NCBI GenBank assembly: GCA_038259365.1
Contig: JBBSOW010000116.1
Span: 1-10,159 of the forward strand
Length of the DNA: 10,159 nt
Direction of reading: 5' to 3'
Source: JBBSOW01 sp038259365
GTDB taxonomy: Bacteria > Actinomycetota > Actinomycetes > Propionibacteriales > Propionibacteriaceae
Positions 1-6,552 of the stretch are shown here, one piece after another. A program made the position numbers and the translations under genes. The first letter of the stretch is position 1, and each line of letters starts with the position of its first letter. The notes beneath the pieces are model-generated. The model had not been told where the DNA came from and ran no database searches. It saw only the letters and a program-made list of their open reading frames with translations.

Positions 1-51
1 ATATGGACCAGAAGAGCCGCGTGCTACCGAGGTCGGAACCGCAACCCGTGC

Positions 52-56
52 GAGGG
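52..56 (+). promoter_or_regulatory. Ribosome binding site of the methyltransferase gene
   Basis: GAGGG lies 7 bases before the GTG codon at 64 and is the main reason for choosing that GTG as the start. The motif also forms the right arm of a short inverted repeat (AACCC 43-47, GGGTT 54-58), so it could be partly hidden in a hairpin. Confidence 0.55.
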
Positions 57-63
57 TTAACCG

Positions 64-903
64 GTGGACAACTATTTCGACTGGAACCGGGCCAACTGGG
101 ACGATCGCGCCACCGGGCATGCGATGTCCCCGGAGTACGACGTGGCGCGCTTTCGCCGCGATCCCGCCGCGATCAGCGACGTGGTGGCGTTCGATCTGCC
201 TCGGCTCGGCGACATCTCGGGCGCTCGGGTCGTCCACCTGCAGTGCCACATCGGCACCGACACGCTCTCCTTGGCCAGGCTGGGCGCCGACGTCACCGGG
301 GTCGATCTCTCCGGGATGTCACTCAAGGTTGCCCGAGAGCTAGCGGCCGACACCGGGACCGACATCGCCTACCACCAGTGCAACGTCTACGACACCCTCG
401 CCCACGTGGAACCCCACGGTTTCGATCTGGTCTATGTCAGCATCGGGGCACTGTGCTGGCTGCCGCGGATCGAGGACTGGGCCGCCGTCGTGGCGGGCCT
501 CCTACGTCCCGGAGGACGGTTGTTCATGCGCGAGATGCACCCCATGCTGGGCGCGATCGCCGATCCGCGCCCGGACGGCCTCGTCGTGGTGACCTACCCC
601 TACTTCGAGACCGAGGAGCCGAGCGTGTTCGACGACGACGAGGACTACGTCGAGTCGGAGCATCGGATCACCGCGACCAGGACCGCCGAATGGAATCATG
701 GCCTCGGCGAGATCGTGACCGCCGTGTTGAACCAGGGCATGCGCATCACCGGCCTGACCGAACACCGCAGCGTCCCGTTCGCCGCACTGGGGGAGTACAT
801 GCGTCCCGACCCCGAACGGCCAGGTGAGTCTGTGCTGGTCGAGCACCAGGAGCGAGTCCCGCTGACCTTCACCCTGACCGCCGTGCTCGATGGGATCCGC
901 TAG
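64..903 (+). CDS. Class I SAM-dependent methyltransferase, substrate unknown
   Basis: This 279-residue protein starts at GTG. It is predicted to be a cytoplasmic enzyme that transfers a methyl group from S-adenosylmethionine; the acceptor cannot be read from the sequence. A Rossmann-type domain is visible. Motif I is at residues 57-68 (VHLQCHIGTDTL), the acidic end of strand 2 is at GVD 79-81, a further acidic position is near D110, the motif-IV-like strand DLVYVSIGAL is at 121-130, and the post-motif segment LLRPGGRLFMRE is at 146-157. The form LQCHxGxDTLSLARLGAxVTGVD is typical of a broad family of uncharacterised bacterial methyltransferases. The C-terminal part (about 165-279) is acidic and probably forms the substrate lid. 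The gene looks monocistronic and converges on the lipoprotein gene. It has no evident link to the arginine genes. The fold and cofactor call is secure; any specific activity would be a guess. Confidence 0.85.
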   Translation: MDNYFDWNRANWDDRATGHAMSPEYDVARFRRDPAAISDVVAFDLPRLGDISGARVVHLQCHIGTDTLSLARLGADVTGVDLSGMSLKVARELAADTGTDIAYHQCNVYDTLAHVEPHGFDLVYVSIGALCWLPRIEDWAAVVAGLLRPGGRLFMREMHPMLGAIADPRPDGLVVVTYPYFETEEPSVFDDDEDYVESEHRITATRTAEWNHGLGEIVTAVLNQGMRITGLTEHRSVPFAALGEYMRPDPERPGESVLVEHQERVPLTFTLTAVLDGIR

Positions 904-918
904 TCGGGCGATGGTGAT

Positions 919-1665
919 CTACCCCTGCTCGGCCGGACCGGGCGCAGGGGTCGAGCCGGTATCCAACACCACGTTCTGGTAGCGCGCCACGGGGTCGAGG
1001 GCTGCGTATTCAGACGCGGCAGGATCGGGCTCGGTCTTGCCGAGTAGTTCTCCGCTGGCCTCGGGGGTGAGCGCGGCCAGCTTGGCGCGAACGGGAGAGT
1101 CTTCGCCGTCGGGATCGTCGGCCGGAGCCACCAGCCCGTCCTCCAGCGGTACCAGCGCCCCGATGGTCCACGACGGCTTCTCGAACCGGGTGACCGCGCG
1201 GGTTTGGGGGTCCACGGTCAGCGCGATGCTCGAGTAGGTCAGCAGGGCCAGATACGGCTGCCCGACCGTGGCGTAGGTTTCTCCGTCGAACCGGACGGGC
1301 TTGCGCGTCTTGCCCTTCACCACCGAGCCACCGTTGGCCGTGGTGAGCTCGGTCGGGGTTTCCAGCTCGCGCGTGCGGTCGGTTTCTGGGCTGGACCAAT
1401 GCGTCGTGATGATCTTCATGCTCACCTGGCGGGAGGAATAGCCCTCCCCGCTCTCGCGCTCCCCTTCGCTGATGGGGCTGGCGCTCTCGGCGGTCGCCTC
1501 CACGACGACGAGCCGATCCCCGTACGTCACCCAGTCCTGCAGTGTCTCGCTGGGCAGAACCTTCTGGTCGTTCCCCGCCACCGCCGCCGGACGCGGCTCG
1601 CCCCCGCAGGAGGTGGCGAGGAGACAGAGCGCGGCGAGGATCACGCCAAGTTCACGTCTGGGCAT
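919..1665 (-). CDS. Predicted secreted lipoprotein of unknown function
   Basis: This 248-residue protein has a lipoprotein signal peptide: a basic start (MPRRE), a hydrophobic core at residues 6-17, and a lipobox-like ATSC with the candidate lipidated cysteine at position 20, followed by GGE. The mature protein would be anchored outside the cytoplasmic membrane. It has no other membrane segment. The mature part contains DWVTYGDRLVVVEA (44-57), a VSMKI strand followed by THW, and GQPYLALLTY, a pattern I associate with uncharacterised actinobacterial secreted proteins. I see no catalytic motif. The C-terminus is rich in Pro, Ala, Asp and Glu and looks disordered. The start is supported by a strong Shine-Dalgarno sequence and by the position of the signal peptide. 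The gene is divergent from pheS and convergent with the methyltransferase gene, so it probably has its own promoter. The lipoprotein assignment is good; the function is unknown. Confidence 0.8.
   Translation of the reverse strand: MPRRELGVILAALCLLATSCGGEPRPAAVAGNDQKVLPSETLQDWVTYGDRLVVVEATAESASPISEGERESGEGYSSRQVSMKIITTHWSSPETDRTRELETPTELTTANGGSVVKGKTRKPVRFDGETYATVGQPYLALLTYSSIALTVDPQTRAVTRFEKPSWTIGALVPLEDGLVAPADDPDGEDSPVRAKLAALTPEASGELLGKTEPDPAASEYAALDPVARYQNVVLDTGSTPAPGPAEQG
921..951. terminator. Possible bidirectional hairpin terminator
   Basis: A perfect 8-bp inverted repeat (ACCCCTGC 921-928, GCAGGGGT 944-951) surrounds a 15-base G+C-rich loop. It lies 17 bases past the methyltransferase stop and overlaps the last base of the lipoprotein stop codon (CTA 919-921 on the + strand). 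No run of T follows on either strand, so it is not a canonical intrinsic terminator, although hairpins lacking a T-tract are common in actinobacteria. Because it lies inside the lipoprotein coding end, the symmetry could be chance. Confidence 0.3.
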
Positions 1666-1668
1666 GTG

Positions 1669-1677
1669 CCCTCCTCC
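1669..1677 (-). promoter_or_regulatory. Strong ribosome binding site of the lipoprotein gene
   Basis: On the minus strand this reads GGAGGAGGG, 3 bases before the ATG at 1665-1663. The GGAGG core is about 7 bases from the start. It is the best Shine-Dalgarno match in the window and fixes the start of the lipoprotein. Confidence 0.75.
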
Positions 1678-1692
1678 GGGTCTGGTGTGCCC

Positions 1693-1698
1693 ATCCTA
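1693..1698 (-). promoter_or_regulatory. Candidate -10 element for the lipoprotein gene
   Basis: On the minus strand this reads TAGGAT, which fits the actinobacterial TANNNT -10 pattern. It lies 27 bases upstream of the start codon, leaving a leader of about 20 bases that includes the Shine-Dalgarno sequence. No convincing -35 element is seen at 16-19 bp spacing. Confidence 0.35.
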
Positions 1699-1768
1699 AG
1701 CCGCGGCGCCGAGCTTCTCTTTTCGCCAGCCCCGACAAATAGGTTCGCGTGATGCGGGATTGGCTCCC

Positions 1769-1774
1769 TAGACT
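1769..1774 (+). promoter_or_regulatory. Candidate -10 element of the pheST promoter
   Basis: TAGACT fits TANNNT and lies 36 bases before the pheS ATG. The -35 region is weak: TTCGCG at 1744-1749 gives a 19-bp spacing. A leader of about 30 bases is predicted. That is too short for a T-box riboswitch or a Phe-rich leader-peptide attenuator, and neither is present in the 145-bp gap. This gap holds no gene. Confidence 0.4.
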
Positions 1775-1799
1775 GAGCGGCGGACTATTCAGCCGACCC

Positions 1800-1807
1800 G
1801 AGGGGAG
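1800..1807 (+). promoter_or_regulatory. Ribosome binding site of pheS
   Basis: GAGGGGAG ends 3 bases before the ATG at 1811, with the GAGGGG core 5 bases away. It supports this ATG as the start. Confidence 0.6.
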
Positions 1808-1810
1808 CCC

Positions 1811-2920
1811 ATGTCCGGGCACAACACGAACTACGATCCCGTACAGGTGAGCCCTCTCGGCGCCGAGCAGGTGGCCGAGATGGTCGCCGCCGCCAAGGCG
1901 GCCTTTGCCGGGGCGACCACCGTGGCCGAGCTGAAGACTGCCCGCCTCGCCCACACCGGGGATCGCTCATCGCTGGCGCTGGCCAACCGCGAGATCGGCG
2001 CGTTGCCGCCGCAGGCCCGCAAGGACGCGGGCAAGCGGGTCGGGTTGGCCCGCGGTGAGGTCAATGAGGCGCTCCAGGCCCGCGAGGCCGAGGTCGGCGC
2101 CGCCGAGCTGGAGCGCACGCTCGCCGCCGAGCGGGTCGACGTGACGCTGCCCACCGCGATCGTCCCCGAGGGGGCCCGGCACCCGATCCCCGCGCTGATG
2201 GAGCAGATGGCCGACGTCTTCGTCGCCAGGGGGTGGGAGGTCGCCGAGGGCCCCGAGGCGGAGGCGGAGTGGCTGAACTTCGACGCCCTCAACATCGGCC
2301 CCGATCACCCCACCCGCACCACCCAGGACACCCTGTTCGTCGACCCGATCGAGGCCGGCGTCGTGCTGCGCACCCACACCTCCCCGGTGCAGATCCGCTC
2401 GATGCTGGACCGCGAGCCGCCGATCTACGTCGTGTGTCCGGGCAAGGTCTACCGGGCCGACGAGTTCGACGCCACCCACCTGCCGATGTTCCACCAGATC
2501 GAGGGGCTGTGCGTGGACAAGGGCATCACCCTCGCGCACCTGCGCGGCACCCTGAATCATCTGGCCACGTCCATGTTCGGCGACGTCCGCACCCGGATGC
2601 GCCCCAACTACTTCCCGTTCACCGAGCCGTCGGCCGAGGTGGATCTGGAGTGCTTCGTCTGCCGCGGCAAGTCCGTCGGCCACCCCGAGCGCCCGTGCCG
2701 CACCTGCGGATCCGAGGGCTGGATCGAGTGGGGCGGCTGCGGGGTCGTCAACCCGCGCGTGCTCGCGGCCAGCGGCGTCGACTCCGAGGTCTACTCCGGC
2801 TTCGCCTTCGGCATGGGCATCGACCGCACCATGATGTTCCGCAACAACGCCGAAGACCTGCGCGACGTCATCGAAGGCGACGTCCGCTTCTCCCGTTCCC
2901 TGAAAGGACTCGCTCGATGA
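1811..2920 (+). CDS. pheS: Phenylalanine--tRNA ligase alpha subunit
   Basis: This is the catalytic alpha subunit (369 residues) of the cytoplasmic alpha2beta2 enzyme that attaches phenylalanine to tRNA-Phe. The N-terminal region (about 10-110) is the helical tRNA-binding arm. The class II synthetase core follows: a motif 1 region from HPIPALMEQM (124-133), THTSPVQ (188-194), motif 2 around GKVYRADEFDATHLPMFHQ (211-229), FPFTEPSAE (268-276), and motif 3 in GFAFGMGIDR (330-339). A332 matches the alanine known from E. coli PheS to shape the Phe pocket. A Cys pair arrangement (C281, C284, C296, C299) forms an apparent zinc-ribbon insertion before WGGCGVVNPRVL; I recall the same insertion in Streptomyces-type PheS. 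The ATG follows a good Shine-Dalgarno sequence, and the N-terminus MSGxNxxYDPV is typical of actinobacteria. The stop overlaps the pheT start, which suggests coupled synthesis of the two subunits. Confidence 0.97.
   Translation: MSGHNTNYDPVQVSPLGAEQVAEMVAAAKAAFAGATTVAELKTARLAHTGDRSSLALANREIGALPPQARKDAGKRVGLARGEVNEALQAREAEVGAAELERTLAAERVDVTLPTAIVPEGARHPIPALMEQMADVFVARGWEVAEGPEAEAEWLNFDALNIGPDHPTRTTQDTLFVDPIEAGVVLRTHTSPVQIRSMLDREPPIYVVCPGKVYRADEFDATHLPMFHQIEGLCVDKGITLAHLRGTLNHLATSMFGDVRTRMRPNYFPFTEPSAEVDLECFVCRGKSVGHPERPCRTCGSEGWIEWGGCGVVNPRVLAASGVDSEVYSGFAFGMGIDRTMMFRNNAEDLRDVIEGDVRFSRSLKGLAR
2903..2908 (+). promoter_or_regulatory. Ribosome binding site of pheT
   Basis: AAAGGA inside the 3' end of pheS lies 8 bases before the ATG at 2917. 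It fixes that start, although the pheT reading frame stays open far back through pheS. Confidence 0.65.
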
Positions 2921-5475
2921 GGGCCCCCCTGAGCTGGCTGCGCGAGTACGTCGACCTGCCCGAACACCTCGACGGCCGCGCCGTCGCGGAGCGGCTGATC
3001 GGCTACGGCCTCGAGGTCGAGACGGTCGAGAGCGCCGGCGGCGACGTCACCGGCCCGGTCGTGATCGGGCGCGTGCTGTCGAAGGAATCGGAGCCGCAGA
3101 AGAACGGCAAGACGATCAACTGGTGCCGCGTCGACGTCGGCGCCCACAACCCGAGCGAGGGCCAGGGCGCGCCGGGAAATCCGGAGCCCGGTCGCGGGGT
3201 CGTCTGTGGCGCCCACAACTTCGGCGTCGACGATCTCGTCGTCGTGGCGCTGCCCGGGTCGGTGCTGCCCGGCGACTTCGCCATCGCGGCCCGCAAGACC
3301 TACGGCCACGTCTCGGACGGGATGATCTGCTCGACGAGCGAGCTGGGCCTCGGCGAGGATCGCTCCGGTGGCATCATCGTGCTTCCCACGAGCACCGACG
3401 ACGGCCGCGAGCTCGTCGTCGGTGAACCCGCCGGGCCCGTGCTCTGCCTCACCGACGAGGTGCTCGACATCGCCGTGACCCCGAACATGGGTTACTGCCT
3501 GTCCATCCGCGGGATCGCGCGCGAGGCGGCCGAATCCACCCAGAGCGCCTTCACCGATCCGGTCGCCGCGGCCGTGCCCGAACCCAGCGACGCCGGTTAC
3601 CCGGTGCGCCTGGAGTCGGCGGCGTGTCCGCTGTTCGTTGCCGTCTCGGTGACCGGCATCGACCCGAGTCGGCCGAGCCCCCAGTGGCTGAAACGCCGCC
3701 TCCAGCTCTGCGGGATGCGCTCGATCTCCCTGATCGTCGACATCACCAACTACGTCATGTTGGAGACGGGCCAGCCGCTGCACGCCTACGACGCCGACCG
3801 ATTGACGGGCCCCATCGTGGTGCGCCAGGCGCGGGCGGGGGAGCGGCTGACCACCCTCGACGACGCCGAACGCGTGCTCGACGAGGCCGATCTGGTCATC
3901 ACCGACGATTCCGGGGTCATCGGCATCGCCGGGGTGATGGGCGGCGCGGCCACCGAGATCAACGACGAGACGACCACCATCGTCATCGAGGCCGCCCACT
4001 TCGACGCCCTCTCGATCGCGCGCAGTTCGCGGCGGCACCGGCTCGGCTCGGAGGCCTCGCGGCGCTTCGAGCGCGAGGTGGATCCGGGCGCCAGCTACGC
4101 CGCGGCCCATCGCGTCGCGGATCTGCTGGTCGAGCTCGCGGGCGGCACGGTAGCCGGGGCGGAGACCATCGCCGGGGCGCCTCCTCAGGCGCCGAGCCGC
4201 GAGATCGCGGCCGACCTCCCCGAGCGCATCCTCGGCACCCCGGTCAGCCCCGATCGGGCCGTCGAGCTGTTGGCGGCCGGCGGTTCGTGCGTCGAGCGTG
4301 CGTTGACGCCCGGCGGTGCCGAGCGGCTGCGCATCACCCCGCCGAGCTGGCGCCCGGACCTGAGCGACGCTTACGACTTCGTCGAGGAGATCGGGCGCAA
4401 GATCGGCTTCGACACCATCGAACCGATCCTGCCCGTGGCCCCGCCCGGCCGCGGGCTGACGCGCTCCCAGCGGGCCCGCCGCGCGATCTCCAACGACCTG
4501 GCCGCGTCGGGGTTCGTCGAGATCGTCAGCTTTCCGTTCCTCGCCTCGAGCGAGCTGGACCGGCTCGGCGTCGAGGCCGAGGACAGCCGGCGAAGACTGG
4601 TGCGCCTGGCGAACCCGCTCGCCGAGACCGCTCCCTTCCTCCGCACGACGCTGGTGCCCGGCCTGCTGGCCGCGGCGGCGAAGAACCTCAGCCGCGGTAC
4701 GGGCGATCTGGCGCTGTTCGAGTTGGCGGCGGTCTTCTACGCCCGCGAGGCCGCCAGGCCGCCCCGGCCATCGGTCGCCCACCGGCCGAGTGAGTCCGAG
4801 CTCGCCGGGCTCGAGGCCGTGCTGCCCGATCAGCCACGCCACCTCGCGGTGTTGCTCAGCGGCGAGTGGCGTCCCGCCGGCTGGCAGGGCAGCGCCGAGC
4901 CCGCGGGTTGGGCCCAGGCGCTGGCCGCGGCCGACGTCGCCGCCGCCGCGGTGGGCCTGAGCCTCGTCCGCGAGGCCGTCGAGCTGGCTCCCTGGCACCC
5001 GGGCCGCTGCGCCAGCCTCAGCGTCGTGGAGCGCAGTGGCGCGTCGGTGCTCATCGGGTACGGCGGCGAGCTGCACCCCAGCGTGTGCACCGAATTCGGC
5101 CTGCCGCCCCGCAGCGCGGTGCTGGAGCTGGATCTGGACGCCCTCATCGCCGCCGCGCCGGTCGGCGGGAACGTGGTGGCGATCTCGGGCTTCCCGTTGG
5201 CCAAGGAGGACGTGGCCCTCGTCGTCGACGACGCGGTGAGCGCCGACGACGTGCGCCGGGCACTCGTGGAGGGGGCCGGTGGGTTGCTGGAGGCCATTCG
5301 ACTGTTCGACCTCTACGTCGGCGAGCAGGCCGGCGTTGGCAAGAAGTCGCTGGCGTTCGCGTTGCGCTTTCGCGCCGCCGATCGCACGCTGACCGACGCC
5401 GAGGCGGCGGCAGCCCGCGATGCCGCCGTGGCCGTGGCCGTGGAACGGTTCGGGGCCCGCTTGCGCTCGATCTGA
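2917..5475 (+). CDS. pheT: Phenylalanine--tRNA ligase beta subunit
   Basis: This is the beta subunit (852 residues) of phenylalanyl-tRNA synthetase, which binds tRNA-Phe and carries the editing site that hydrolyses mischarged Tyr-tRNA. Domains in order: N-terminal MRAPLSWLREYVDLP (1-15), typical of the family; an EMAP-like tRNA-binding domain (about 43-170, with VCGAHNF 96-102 and SDGMICSTSELG 133-144); DIAVTPNMGYCLSIRGIARE (184-203); the B3/B4 editing domain (about 230-400, with DITNYVMLETGQPLHAYD 275-292 and GIAGVMGG 336-343); the B5 domain (about 428-500, with TPPSWRPDL 474-482); the catalytic-like domain (about 510-740, with NPLAE 566-570 and LRTTLVPGLL 575-584); and the FDX-ACB domain at the C-terminus (about 758-852). 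The length is at the upper end for bacterial PheT. A Gly/Pro-rich stretch at 77-94 in the EMAP-like domain and a linker near 610-665 probably account for this. The ATG overlaps the pheS stop (ATGA). Confidence 0.97.
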   Translation: MRAPLSWLREYVDLPEHLDGRAVAERLIGYGLEVETVESAGGDVTGPVVIGRVLSKESEPQKNGKTINWCRVDVGAHNPSEGQGAPGNPEPGRGVVCGAHNFGVDDLVVVALPGSVLPGDFAIAARKTYGHVSDGMICSTSELGLGEDRSGGIIVLPTSTDDGRELVVGEPAGPVLCLTDEVLDIAVTPNMGYCLSIRGIAREAAESTQSAFTDPVAAAVPEPSDAGYPVRLESAACPLFVAVSVTGIDPSRPSPQWLKRRLQLCGMRSISLIVDITNYVMLETGQPLHAYDADRLTGPIVVRQARAGERLTTLDDAERVLDEADLVITDDSGVIGIAGVMGGAATEINDETTTIVIEAAHFDALSIARSSRRHRLGSEASRRFEREVDPGASYAAAHRVADLLVELAGGTVAGAETIAGAPPQAPSREIAADLPERILGTPVSPDRAVELLAAGGSCVERALTPGGAERLRITPPSWRPDLSDAYDFVEEIGRKIGFDTIEPILPVAPPGRGLTRSQRARRAISNDLAASGFVEIVSFPFLASSELDRLGVEAEDSRRRLVRLANPLAETAPFLRTTLVPGLLAAAAKNLSRGTGDLALFELAAVFYAREAARPPRPSVAHRPSESELAGLEAVLPDQPRHLAVLLSGEWRPAGWQGSAEPAGWAQALAAADVAAAAVGLSLVREAVELAPWHPGRCASLSVVERSGASVLIGYGGELHPSVCTEFGLPPRSAVLELDLDALIAAAPVGGNVVAISGFPLAKEDVALVVDDAVSADDVRRALVEGAGGLLEAIRLFDLYVGEQAGVGKKSLAFALRFRAADRTLTDAEAAAARDAAVAVAVERFGARLRSI

Positions 5476-5480
5476 CCCAA

Positions 5481-5498
5481 GCTGCATAGTTATGCTAA
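5481..5498 (+). promoter_or_regulatory. Putative ARG box 1 (ArgR operator)
   Basis: This contains the palindrome GCATA-GT-TATGC (5484-5495) preceded by T, giving the TGCATA half-site type reported for actinobacterial ARG boxes. It is A+T-rich against a G+C-rich background. It begins five bases after the pheT stop and is repeated one 20-bp step downstream. Taken with an argR gene in the same cluster, operator function is likely. Confidence 0.75.
5491..5496 (+). promoter_or_regulatory. Candidate -10 element for an internal argC promoter
   Basis: TATGCT fits TANNNT and lies 15 bases before the argC ATG, inside the first ARG box. Transcription would start near 5503-5505, giving a leader of less than 10 bases. 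No good -35 element is visible at normal spacing. ArgR bound at the boxes would directly block this site. Confidence 0.35.
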
Positions 5499-5500
5499 TT

Positions 5501-5518
5501 ATGGCATAGTTATGTCGG
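5501..5518 (+). promoter_or_regulatory. Putative ARG box 2, overlapping the argC start codon
   Basis: This contains GCATA-GT-TATGT (5504-5515). It shares the 11-base direct repeat GCATAGTTATG with box 1 (5484-5494 and 5504-5514), with centres 20 bp apart. Two 18-bp boxes separated by 2 bp on nearly the same DNA face match the known architecture for hexameric ArgR binding. The argC ATG (5512-5514) is part of the right half-site. Confidence 0.7.
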
Positions 5519-6552
5519 TGACGATCAAAGTAGCGGTGGCCGGCTGCACCGGGTACGCCGGCGGAGAACTGCTCCGGCTCCTGTTGGGGCATCCCGAGGT
5601 GACGATCGGCGCGCTGACGGCGGGTAACTCCGCCGGCTCCACGCTGGGCGAGCACCAACCCCACCTCACCCCGTTGGTGGATCGCCCGGTGCTCGCCACG
5701 ACCACCGAGAACCTGAGCGGTCACGATGTCGTCTTCCTGGCGCTTCCGCACGGCACCTCCGCTGCGGTGGCCGCCGAGCTGGGCGAGGACGTCGTCGTCA
5801 TCGACTGCGGGGCGGACTTCCGGCTCGCCGACGCCGCGCAATGGGAGAAGTTCTACGGGTCCGAGCACGCGGGAAGCTGGCCCTACGGCCTGCCCGAGCT
5901 GCCCGGACAGCGCGAGATCCTCACCCCGGCCACGCGGATCGCCGTCCCGGGCTGCTACCCCACCTCGGTGACCCTCGCCCTGCTACCCGCACTGACCTGC
6001 GGGCTCACCGAGGGCCGCGACGTCGTCGTCGTGGCCGCGAGCGGGCCCTCGGGAGCGGGCAAGGCGCTCAAGCCGCACCTGCTCGGCTCCGAACTCATGG
6101 GCTCGGCCAGCGCCTACGGCGTCGGCGGGGGGCACCGGCACACCCCAGAGCTGCTGCAGAACTTCGCCGTGCTAGGCGCGAGCGAGCCCAGCGTCAGCTT
6201 CACCCCCGTCCTGGTGCCGATGTCGCGGGGCATCCTCGCCACCTGCACCGCGCCTCTGGCCAGTGCCTCGATCACCGGGGAGCAGGTGCGCGCCGCCTAC
6301 GCCGAGGCCTACGCCGACGAGCCCTTCGTCCGCCTCCTGCCCAACGGCCGGTGGCCGATGACCCAATCGGTATTGGGCTCCAACGCGGTGCACGTCCAGG
6401 TGACGCTCGATCGGGCGGCCAACCGGCTCGTCGCCGTCGCCGCGCTCGACAACCTGACCAAGGGCACCGCCGGCGGGGCGATCCAGTGCCTCAACCTCAC
6501 CCAGGGGCTCCCCGAGACGACCGGCCTCTCCTTGGTGGGGGTGGCGCCATGA
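5512..6552 (+). CDS. argC: N-acetyl-gamma-glutamyl-phosphate reductase
   Basis: This cytoplasmic enzyme (346 residues) reduces N-acetylglutamyl 5-phosphate to N-acetylglutamate 5-semialdehyde with NADPH, the third step of arginine synthesis. The NADP-binding motif is at residues 7-17 (VAVAGCTGYAG). Also visible are FLALPHG (75-81), IDCGADFR (97-104), the catalytic Cys148 in VPGCYPTS (145-152), SGPSGAGK (177-184), and GGGHRHTPE (205-213), which supplies the catalytic histidine. The C-terminus (NLTKGTAGGA, ending GVAP) is complete, so nothing has been lost from this end despite the missing argJ. The ATG at 5512 lacks a Shine-Dalgarno sequence and lies inside an ARG box; GTG at 5518 is an alternative that would drop two residues. 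This is the first gene under the putative operators and overlaps argB by 4 bases. Confidence 0.96.
   Translation: MSVTIKVAVAGCTGYAGGELLRLLLGHPEVTIGALTAGNSAGSTLGEHQPHLTPLVDRPVLATTTENLSGHDVVFLALPHGTSAAVAAELGEDVVVIDCGADFRLADAAQWEKFYGSEHAGSWPYGLPELPGQREILTPATRIAVPGCYPTSVTLALLPALTCGLTEGRDVVVVAASGPSGAGKALKPHLLGSELMGSASAYGVGGGHRHTPELLQNFAVLGASEPSVSFTPVLVPMSRGILATCTAPLASASITGEQVRAAYAEAYADEPFVRLLPNGRWPMTQSVLGSNAVHVQVTLDRAANRLVAVAALDNLTKGTAGGAIQCLNLTQGLPETTGLSLVGVAP

Noticed and set aside
1..60. Possible tail of an upstream gene ending at TAA 58-60
   Set aside because: Only about 19 codons are visible, with no recognisable sequence. It may simply be non-coding.
3..827. 274-codon open frame overlapping the methyltransferase gene
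   Set aside because: Its product is an Arg-rich shadow without motifs, while the overlapping frame from 64 shows clear SAM-binding motifs and a ribosome binding site.
1666..1810. T-box riboswitch or leader-peptide attenuator ahead of pheS
   Set aside because: No T-box core sequence, no Phe-rich short frame and no terminator/antiterminator pair is present. The predicted leader is only about 30 bases.
2233..2916. Extension of the pheT reading frame back through most of pheS
   Set aside because: The translated extension is Arg/Pro-rich shadow sequence. PheT has its typical N-terminus at the ATG at 2917 with a good ribosome binding site.
2791..5868. Open frame of over 1,000 codons on the minus strand, antisense to pheT
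   Set aside because: It mirrors pheT exactly, has Arg/Gly/Asp/His-rich low-complexity composition and no recognisable motif. Long antisense frames are expected opposite G+C-rich genes with strong third-position bias.
5841..6548. Upstream extension of argB through argC in the same frame
   Set aside because: The translated extension is Arg-rich shadow sequence. ArgB has its usual N-terminal helix directly after the ATG at 6549.
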